Shown piece after piece: positions 56,901-64,000 of a stretch of DNA of 64,000 nucleotides. Numbering within the stretch: the stretch's first letter is position 1; each line of letters begins with the position of its first letter. The stretch covers positions 248,001 to 312,000 of the forward strand of contig JAIVFH010000037.1 in NCBI GenBank assembly GCA_025765595.1, in the 5' to 3' direction. Position numbers and translations under genes: made by a program. Below the pieces are notes generated by a model, which had not been told where the DNA came from, ran no database searches, and worked only from the letters and a program-made list of their open reading frames with translations. Source of the DNA: Obelidium mucronatum (Eukaryota; Chytridiomycota; Chytridiomycetes; Chytridiales; Chytriomycetaceae).

Positions 56901-59900
56901 GCTATAATCATTACTGTGAGACTCATTTGATAGAAATAAAACGACATGGTTCGACCAAAGCTGTTCATTAGCGCCCCGATAAAAGGAAAGCTGACTGAGT
57001 CCATGAATTTAAGTTAATTGACTAATGGCGGTAACTTAAGGTGCTTATTTACCCAAAATAGTAATCGATGCCGCCTGCAGCGTTTTTTCCTTCATTCTGT
57101 CGCTTAGAAATAAACCACTCGAGAGCGTCGCTTTCATCAGTAAATCGATCAAAATCGGGTATATGTAAATATACGAGTTCGCAATCATTCGGCCCATTCT
57201 AAAGTCCAAATTCTTGTAGGGTTCGTCCCCAGGATTTATCACAGAATTATTGGGTTCCTCGGCATTTTCAGAATTTTCTAGCTCAAACATCTTTTCACGT
57301 TGAGCAGCGTGAAACTTTTGCGCCAACTGAAGACTAGAGAGACAGAATATTTCTTGAAGTGTTGATTGAGTCGTTGCCATTTCAAGGCACACAGCTACTT
57401 GGTCTTTTTCAGGAAGTATTTGAGTGGACATGGCTGTAATTGCCAAATCGAGTTCCAGGTATGCACAATGTCGGCAAACTTTACGGATGAGAAAAGCGAT
57501 ACAACAAAGTGCATAACTGAGCTCTCTCTCGTTATTTGAGGTGTACTTGTGTAGCAACAGCTTAACTGCTGAGCACAATTCCCCCACCTTCACTCAGACC
57601 AGCCAGCGATCTGGTTTGCCGGCCAAAATATTCAACAAGAGTTTCTTCGGCTAAATTCGTGGGTGCATATTCGTTTTCCAGCATAGTTAGCATCGAATCG
57701 GTGAAAGCTATAATCTGATTAGCGTGCAAAAGGGAGTTGTCAGTAGAAATACCTTCTTCCGTCACAAGGACGTGCTCGATACACTGATTGATGTATTTTG
57801 ATAATGAAGCAAGGTATTCGGCTTCGCCTTTTGTCGTTGCAGTCTTGTGAATTGATTTTATCACAGTCGCTGAATTTCGGATCATTGTCAGAAGTTTAGA
57901 CCGATGCGTAGTCTGAACTTCATAAATAATGCGAGTAGGAATCGGAATATTAAAGTTGGAGTGTTTCATTTTCTGCGCGCTGTGAAGTGAAAAGCAATGC
58001 TAAGTCATACAAGATAGTCGACAAAAAAACAACCAGGTTCAGACCTAACCAGAGCTTCAATCATCACACATAAACCAGTCTTGAGTCCAGAATGCTTCAT
58101 GAAGGAGTGTAATATGGCCTCCTCTATCGACGGATGGCCGTCAGAAATGAATATAAACAACTTTCCGTTCCTTTCATCCGTCAATGACCAAATCGGATCA
58201 TAATCAATATATTCCGTCTTATCTTTGGGTATGAAAGCAACTTTTTTCGCGAACCACACGCTAATTGTGTCACACCTCAATCCCAGCGCTCAAAGTCCTT
58301 AATAAGTTCACAGTCTGTAGGCGAGTTTTCGAGCCCATAAGAGAAAATATCCATTGTGTTGCAAGGGTGGACAATGCAGCGTCGGTGAGTTGGTCCAATA
58401 ATGTCAACATCGAGAGAAATGGTGGGGAGAATGCATCGGGGTCTGTACCCAAATCATTATTGTAACGAAAAGCAAAAAGTAGATTTTTGGCGTGGAGATC
58501 CCAGATTACTTGTAGGACTAGGTTTCCCAAATATTCTTGGCGAGGAGGGTTAGTTGCGACTCCCACGCGTTTGTGCTGTATCCCAAGCTTCATTGAGGAA
58601 AAAGTAGGGATTTCTGGCTTGGGGGCATTCTTGAGTAGTTGCGTGATGGAGTAGGCGGTGTTACTGTCAAACAGATCCAAACCAAACGGCAATGCAGAGC
58701 TTGGAAATTCGGGCTTTTCATACAAACACGACGCAAAGTCGCTTGATTGAAGGTTCTCAAAGACAGCTTTTATGAGCTCTCCAGAACGCTGAGTTTTCAG
58801 ACAGATCTGATAGCACTTTTTCGAAATGATTTGGTAAGACCCCCTCTCCAGTAAATTGATTTAAAAGAAGATATGCATAGGACTTTTCTGCAACTTGGTG
58901 ACATGAAACGACAGGAAGAGATGTTGATATTTCAAGCATATCGGCCGCAACATCCGCTAACTTGGTTGGAGCGATATCAAACACAGAATCCATTTTATCC
59001 GACATTGATATCCAATATTTGAAGTTGTGACCGCTATAAAATTTGACTATATGGTTGAGCACATGAAATGATAAAGGAGCATCGACGCATTCAATGCAAA
59101 ATACACTGAAGTCCTTTCGAAAGGATATTTCTGACTTCAATAGCTTCATTTGTGATTCAAATATTGCACGGTCGGAGCTATTTATGAAGAAATTAGTCCA
59201 TGCGATTGCTAAAGCATCTTACTTATGTCGCAGAATGATTTTTCCACTGCTTTGGAGCAACGGATTCTTGAGGACAAGGCCGTTTATACTGTTTCGCAAA
59301 CGATCCCAGGACGTTAAACCAAACTCATCAATAAGTATGACAATTGGAGCATCGTTGAATATCCAAATCTCTTGTAGTGCTTTGAATAGGTTGATGAAAT
59401 TCTCCGTCAACAAAGGGAACACCTTTTGAGTTGCGACACAGTTTGAAAAATAAAATCCAGTGATAGGCATGGATATGTTTGCAAAGTCATCGGTAATCTG
59501 TTGCAGCATGAACATTGCAAACGTCATCAGTCCCAACTGACTTCGTCCTCTCAAGAAACAGCCGTAAAAGATCCAAAACATTAACCTCGGCAATCCGATA
59601 TGTTGTTCTAGATGCCAAAATTAGCCTTAGCCTGGCTGATGGATGTGTTATCGTCATGGTGCTGTGGTGGTGATTGGATGATTGGAACTCCATACAAAAT
59701 TGTTCTCCTAACCTGATAGTTTCCCAATGTTCCTGGAGTATAATCCATCAGTCCTAACAAACTTTTGATGCGGGTGGGCTTTTTCTCCCTAGCAACAGCG
59801 GATGGACGCGCTTTGACAGCCAGCTTGATGAGTCCGTGAAAAGGCAAAATCAGCAAATCAACGGGGTCCCAGGATTCTATCTCGAGTAGCTCGGTCAGCT

Positions 59901-60117
59901 GGTCTGAGTCGGGCAGAAACACCGCAAACGATGCGCATTGGCTGTTTGCAAAAGCCCTTGCCACGCGGTTGATTCCAAGGCTGCTGTTTTCCGTCGCGTC
60001 AAACTCGGACCGCTTTTCAGCCTCGGAGAATATCCGCGAGCTTCGCAAGGAGTTCCGGGGCGAGGGGGCATGCGATGGCACTGCCCTCAGCCGTCGTCCG
60101 GGCTTCTTTGCCTCCAT
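50918..60117 (-). CDS. giant multi-exon membrane protein with PelF-like GT4 glycosyltransferase domain
   Basis: I read one gene of about 14-16 exons and roughly 2,600-2,700 residues. It starts at the ATG at 60117 (GC-rich first exon, basic Ser/Arg-rich N-terminus) and ends at 50918. Several junctions were checked for phase: 55330/55302, 54480/54420, 53189/53116 and 52748/52664 all close. The N-terminal third is soluble-looking; the centre (about 57005-55330) has many membrane helices (VFGFLYFVIIFIDKFSILF and others); a long soluble part follows. The last part, from about 52660, begins CLDSGTWPTGGGGVGSCRRD, similar in outline to the GTxPxxxGGVSSW start of PelF. It ends with the GT4 EX7E motif in ITEGLPLALGEAG and PVVCTNVGG. 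Fungal proteins of this kind, such as Aspergillus Gtb3, polymerise and export amino-sugar exopolysaccharide. The exact exon set near 57580 is unresolved. Confidence 0.68.
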
Positions 60118-60360
60118 CAATCGGTCTCTTTCTGATTGGATTAAATTAGCGGGTTGTGATTGGCAAATCGATTCAGACACACTTTGGGTTATTGTCAGTC
60201 AAGTGCCTCACAAGCTTTAGCCATGATGAGATATCCGTGCTTTGCAGTTCTTGTTGGTTGACTGTCGCGTAGTAAACATTACTAGTTCCGAATTTATTCC
60301 TCCCACAGTTACATCAGTCCAAAAAAAGAACAGCATGAAAGAAACGAATTCAAACAAAAA

Positions 60361-61256
60361 ATGCGGAACGTTACCCCACAGGTGCCTTCTCCAACTTCGA
60401 CCTCAGCTTCATCCATACAGAAGGCAGCGGCTGCACTTGATGCTGCAACTTCAATCTGGGCAAAGAAAGATGTACTTCAACAGTTGCATTCACGCATGAA
60501 AGCTTTTGACAACGGCACTAGTTTATCTTCAAGCAATTCCCTCATGGAAACAATGTCACTTCAAAAAGGGCGTCTTTTAACGGCACTGCTTCACAGGCCG
60601 CCCATCAACCCCACACTCCCAAGAGTGTCGCCCGAAGACAATCATACTCTGAAAAAGTGGCCATGGAAACTGCACACAATTGATCCACAAGTTTCCAGCC
60701 GTCGATCATCAGTGGCATCGCAACGAGAATCTACAGTTCGTGAAAAGTTTGAAGATTCCCTTCCAACTGCAGCAAGCACGGAAAGCTTGAGCCCAAAAAT
60801 TGCAGAAGCAATCGAAACTCTTCGCGATACAGTTTTGAACAAAAACCCAATCTCCCCAGTCTTTGTTCCTCACGTTCCAGCTTCTCAACAAGTCAACTCA
60901 GAGAATCATAACCAGCTTGCCAAAATGAATATTCACTGCTGGAGATAAGTGCACCAAGTGTCAAAAGATTGTTTACGCCGTAGAAAAGATTCAGTACGAC
61001 GACTTTGTATTTCACAAGAACTGCTTAAAGTGCAAGCATTGTAATGCGACTTTGAAAGCTGGGAAATGTGGCTTGTCTTGAGAACGAATTCTTCTGCAAG
61101 GTAAATGTATGATTTGATCCTTCTGAATTTATCATTAACGACATTTTTCTTAGCCCCACTTTCGCCAACTAGTTTGCTCTTAAAGGAAATTATAATGAGG
61201 GTTTCGGTCGAGCGGATCCCAAAAAGGACTGGGCCGCACATCACCCAAAAGCATGA
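60361..61256 (+). pseudogene. EPLIN-like LIM-domain gene with three single-base breaks
   Basis: The first 195 residues read normally (Ser/Thr-rich, MRNVTPQVPSPTSTSAS...). The LIM domain that follows is recognisable but needs three +1 shifts: before CTKCQKIVYAVEKI (stop TAA at 60946), inside the second finger before ENEFFCK (stop TGA at 61079), and after the intron (61101-61153) before KGNYNEGFG (stop TAA at 61181). The corrected pattern, CxxC...HKNC...CKHC...CKPHF then KGNYNEGFGR, matches EPLIN/LIMA1-type LIM proteins that bundle actin. At each break, skipping the T of the stop codon would restore frame. Options are a young pseudogene, base errors, or less likely recoding. Upstream, the giant gene starts 244 bp away in the opposite direction. 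Confidence 0.62.
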
Positions 61257-62040
61257 AACACGCTCCATATTTATGTTTCACCAAAGCACGATTCATCTGC
61301 CTCCATATTTAAAATTAAACATAATTCAATCGGGGTTACTATTCAGAATTCTGGTGCTTTGCAATTTCATACTCATACTTTTTTATTCAGCGCAGCAGGA
61401 GCAGCAATGCATCTCCCAAATTCATGCGAGATGATGGAACAACAACAACAACCCAAAGACGTTACCATAGCCATCTCCACGAGCATCAACATTTGCCATC
61501 TAAAAGTACGCCGCTGCCAAGTCTGTCAAACCGATTCGCAGCCCACAAGCCGAAATCATGTTCTTCTGAATCTTTGAAATCAAAGTCCCAAATTGATCCA
61601 GTGACCAAGACTCCAAATTAAACGCGGTGCGTTGATAATTCCTATCAGTCATGTCAATGCAGCCCGTCCATAGTTCCAATTCTGTCAAGGATGGGTCGCG
61701 ATACGAAGCGATCATAAATACTTCTTCCTCAAATACAACCTGATATTTCAAGCACTTCGCGCCAGTTCAAGAATTTCTCTGGGCAAATCGCCATAGCGAG
61801 TTGTCGACGTGTGAGTTCATTTGCTGGTGATCTGTCAGTCGTCGCGACATTTGATGGAGGTCAGGGTCGCGAAACATTTCTCCCATACCACGAGAACTCA
61901 TGAAGACATGGACTTCTGGTGAGAATCCTTGATTGCGCTAATGTATCTCAGTCACTCAAAGAGACGAATCTTTCGAAAAGGCCGGTTTCTAATACATATG
62001 ACGGTCAGACATCATTTTCCATGCAGCATAGCATGAGAAA
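61257..62040. other. degenerate region, no intact gene
   Basis: Nearly 800 bp without a convincing gene. On the minus strand a frame at 61751-61500 (83 codons, no ATG) encodes a plausible soluble segment (VVFEEEVFMIASYRDPS...). Upstream fragments in other frames, such as DLPREILELARSA near 61760, resemble the start of an F-box. Stops and frame changes break them. It may be remnants of a decayed gene, possibly with the SF1 remnant next to it. Confidence 0.4.
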
Positions 62041-62814
62041 TCAAGGTGGTGGTGGAACCCATGGATGAGCGGCTGCACCCCATTGCGCATCCAGATTCCA
62101 TGGCCTACCGGGCATAACTGGTATTCCAGGAATCCCCGCCATGCCAGCATTGCTATAGGCCCTAGCGTTGCTGCTGTTGCTGTTGGTGTTGTTGTTGTGA
62201 CCGCGTGATTGGTGGGTTTTGCTGGTTTGGCAGATACTGGAGCAGCGTAAGAATTGGGCTGAAGCGCACGCACCAGCAGCGGCGCCATGAAGTCGCGCCC
62301 CAGCGGCCACCAGTGCGCAAACACCGGCCCCACAAGCCCGGGGGTCTTCGCGAGCGCCCGGAGGAGCCGCTCCAACGCAGCAGCAGCAGGAGCGCGTCTC
62401 TTTTACTGCGTCAGGAACATGTGTAAGAACGAGGAAACAGAAGGAACACGCAACTACCACTTACACCACTCAATTCAGCCATCAAATTGGCGTATTCATC
62501 GTAAAGGTTCGAATCAAATTGAGATACCGCTTTCAATCTGAAAATGAAAAACCCTTTGAGAAAAGACAAAGGCAACCAAAACAAATAAGCTACCTACGTT
62601 ACCAGCCGCAACATGCCCGGCTCCACGACAAATACGACAAATCGAAGTCGCGGTATAATTCTTTACCTCCGGACACTCAAACTTGCGATGCCCGGCTGCT
62701 CCACAATTCTGGCGCTTCATCATATCTCAAACATCCATTCAGCTTCGCCTATTCCCTCAACTGCATTTTCTTCAACTCCTTCTGATTCTCCGGAATCGGT
62801 GGCTGCCGTTTCAT
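62041..62814 (-). pseudogene. remnant of splicing factor SF1/branchpoint-binding protein
   Basis: Pieces of the C-terminal half of SF1/BBP (yeast Msl5) in correct order: ENQKELKKMQLRE-stop-AKLNG (TAG at 62749-62751 where the family has Leu), the two zinc knuckles (QNCGAAGHRKFECPE and ICRICRGAGHVA), YDEYANLMAEL, and an Ala/Pro-rich end finishing PWVPPPP. The first Cys of knuckle 1 is Arg, the last Cys of knuckle 2 is lost at an exon edge, and at least two further frame changes are needed. The KH-QUA2 domain that binds the branchpoint is absent upstream. SF1 is essential in most fungi, so an intact copy should exist elsewhere; this looks like a truncated decaying duplicate. Confidence 0.68.
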
Positions 62815-63117
62815 GGTGTCGTATGGTGTCGTATCGTAGTTTTATTTTATTTTATTTAGACTTTTCTTTATTACTCTTCGTCTGATGTGTTTTTCTACTT
62901 CTACACTGCCGGAAGCTGTTTTTTAGCTGCGATCCTTGAATTTCAAAAAGTAGTTTCAAAGAAATGCAAAGCATGACTCAAAATCTCAAATGGATGTGGC
63001 ACGGGCTGATGAGACAAACACAAGCATGCATCATCACGCAATGTTGCACTTGACCGTATAAATGGGATCCAATTGCGCATTCCGTCCGTATCAGCAACCG
63101 ATTCGAACATTCAAAAC
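62815..63117. other. intergenic, promoter of TauD-like gene
   Basis: No gene is seen. It lies between the SF1 remnant (minus) and the dioxygenase gene (plus) and contains several short T tracts. Confidence 0.45.
63057..63063 (+). promoter_or_regulatory. TATA box of TauD-like gene
   Basis: TATAAAT, about 55 bp before the chosen ATG at 63118. It overlaps an earlier ATG at 63062 and so argues against that one as the start. Confidence 0.45.
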
Positions 63118-64000
63118 ATGCCTCTCAGAATCCAACCCCTCAAGAGAAACTTTGCCTTGGACAAGTTCAAGCACTTTAAACTTGAACCACACATTGGAGA
63201 AGAGTTTGAACCATCGTAAGTACACAGAATATGATTGCTTTTTTCCATACCCGGAATGTGGAATAACCCCCCAAGGCTATTCTAGTGTGCAATTGAGCCA
63301 GATTTTGAAGGCTCCCAACTCAACTGAATTGATCCACGACTTGGCGGTTCTCGTCTCTGAGCGTAATGTCATTGCTTTTCGAAACCAGGACTTGACATTT
63401 GAAGAGCAAAATCAATTGGTTGATCTTCTTGGAAAGGCTGGTGGCAAGCCAGCAACCTCTGGTCTTCACAAACACCCAAGCAGCAAGGGCGACGATTACG
63501 AAAATAGAAAGCATGTCGTTTCTTCGGAACGAAGCAAGGCATTTATGGACGAATACTACGGTGGAAGAGGAGAATTGCACTCTGTTGGTTGGCATTCTGA
63601 GTGAGTATTTTATGTTCCTTTGTTAGCGGGCTGAGTTTAACAGGGTAACTTCACAGCATTACGGATGAAAACATTCCAAGCGACTACGCCAGTTTGAAGA
63701 TTATTGATGCCCCAGAAGCTGGTGGTGACACTTTATTTGCCAGTGCTTACGAAGTCTACGAGCGTCTCTCCCCTGCCTACCGTGAATTGCTCGAAGGTTT
63801 AACTGCTACCCATGTTCGTGCTGGATTTACCGAGCGCCAGAAGGCTGGAAAAGCTGATGTTCGCCCAGGAGACCGCGGCGCTCCAGAAAATGACAACCCA
63901 GATTTTACCGCGGTTCACCCAGTAATCCGAACCAACCCAGTCACTGGATGGAAGGGTGTCTTCGCCAACAAAGGATTCACCAAGCGTATCAATGAACTCA
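63118..64000 (+). CDS. TauD/TfdA-type Fe(II)/2-oxoglutarate dioxygenase, 5' part
   Basis: Exons 63118-63215, 63286-63600 and 63657 to the window edge. It starts MPLRIQPLKRNFALDKFKHF, an N-terminus usual for fungal TauD-like enzymes. The conserved run LAVLVSERNVIAFRNQDL follows. The iron ligands H-x-D are formed across the second intron (WHS then DI), followed by GGDTLFAS and the end TGWKGVFANKGFTKRINEL. The distal histidine and arginine lie beyond the window. Such enzymes oxidise taurine or other sulfonates, alpha-ketoglutarate dependent, to release sulfite; the exact substrate is not determined. The first intron acceptor was chosen because it gives EFEPSVQLSQIL, matching the family; the alternative would add four residues. 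Confidence 0.85.

Noticed and set aside
58280..58300. Suspected +1 frameshift in the giant gene at GGG
   Set aside because: A 58-bp intron with donor GTGTGA and acceptor ATAAG joins the two exons in phase 0, so no base error is needed.
58785..58845. Suspected frameshift at five C in the giant gene
   Set aside because: A 52-bp intron starting GTCTTA and ending ACTCAG closes in phase 0 with sensible sequence on both sides.
63062..63117. Earlier ATG at 63062 as start of the TauD-like gene
   Set aside because: It overlaps the TATA box, and its frame reads through the first exon of the conserved N-terminus in the wrong phase; the ATG at 63118 gives the family-like start.
1..64000. CRISPR arrays, rRNA or tRNA genes, bacterial operons
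   Set aside because: No regularly spaced repeats, no cloverleaf-like segment and no Shine-Dalgarno-led gene strings were seen; the introns and gene families are eukaryotic.

Overview
The window looks like a nuclear contig from an early-diverging, probably zoosporic (chytrid-type) fungus. It is gene-dense, with both strands used and intergenic gaps often of 60-300 bp. Most genes carry short GT-AG introns of about 50-90 bp, and the family repertoire is fungal: P5A ATPase Spf1, Bud13, Dpb4, Ste24, a multicopper oxidase, and F-box/ankyrin and leucine-rich-repeat expansions. The chytrid assignment is an inference from this repertoire, not a phylogenetic result.

1-13.9 kb holds a homeobox gene, the DNA polymerase epsilon histone-fold subunit (POLE3/Dpb4, four exons resolved), a P5A-type ER ATPase, an FLVCR/SLC49-like transporter whose GC-rich 5' part is broken by single-base shifts, an F-box/ankyrin protein, two unrecognised genes, and a seven-exon gene for an MscL-type mechanosensitive channel with a C-terminal CxxC/CxxC zinc ribbon.

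14.0-23.5 kb is one RBR-type E3 ubiquitin ligase gene (three CCCH fingers, RING1, IBR, RING2) split by a complete Ty1/copia retrotransposon. The element lies antisense, has two identical 357-bp LTRs, a 5-bp target duplication (GGTAT) and one open 1954-residue Gag-Pol frame. It separates the IBR from the catalytic RING2, so this allele should be ligase-dead.

23.6-31.5 kb carries BUD13, then three tandem PB1-(ZZ)-UBA genes with the p62/SQSTM1-NBR1 autophagy-receptor architecture. The third shares a 65-bp divergent promoter region with an EndoG/Nuc1 mitochondrial nuclease gene.

32-41 kb holds a PAN/Apple-like protein, an unrecognised proline-rich protein, a four-helix membrane protein, a tandem pair of paralogues of unknown family, a GT31-like glycosyltransferase with a C-terminal PAN-like module, and a membrane-anchored multicopper oxidase.

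41-49.5 kb contains three Ste24-type CAAX-protease paralogues. The first is intact, the second has lost the first zinc histidine (REFGH instead of HExGH), and the third has an in-frame stop near its N-terminus. A coiled-coil gene and an EXORDIUM/phosphate-induced-like gene lie between them.

49.8-64 kb holds an LRR protein, a very large multi-exon membrane protein ending in a PelF-like GT4 glycosyltransferase, a LIM-domain gene with three single-base breaks, remnants of a splicing factor SF1/BBP gene, and the 5' part of a TauD-type dioxygenase running off the end.

Splice sites were placed by eye from GT/AG, phase closure and family similarity. Where exon lengths sum to a multiple of three this is stated; elsewhere the structure is approximate.
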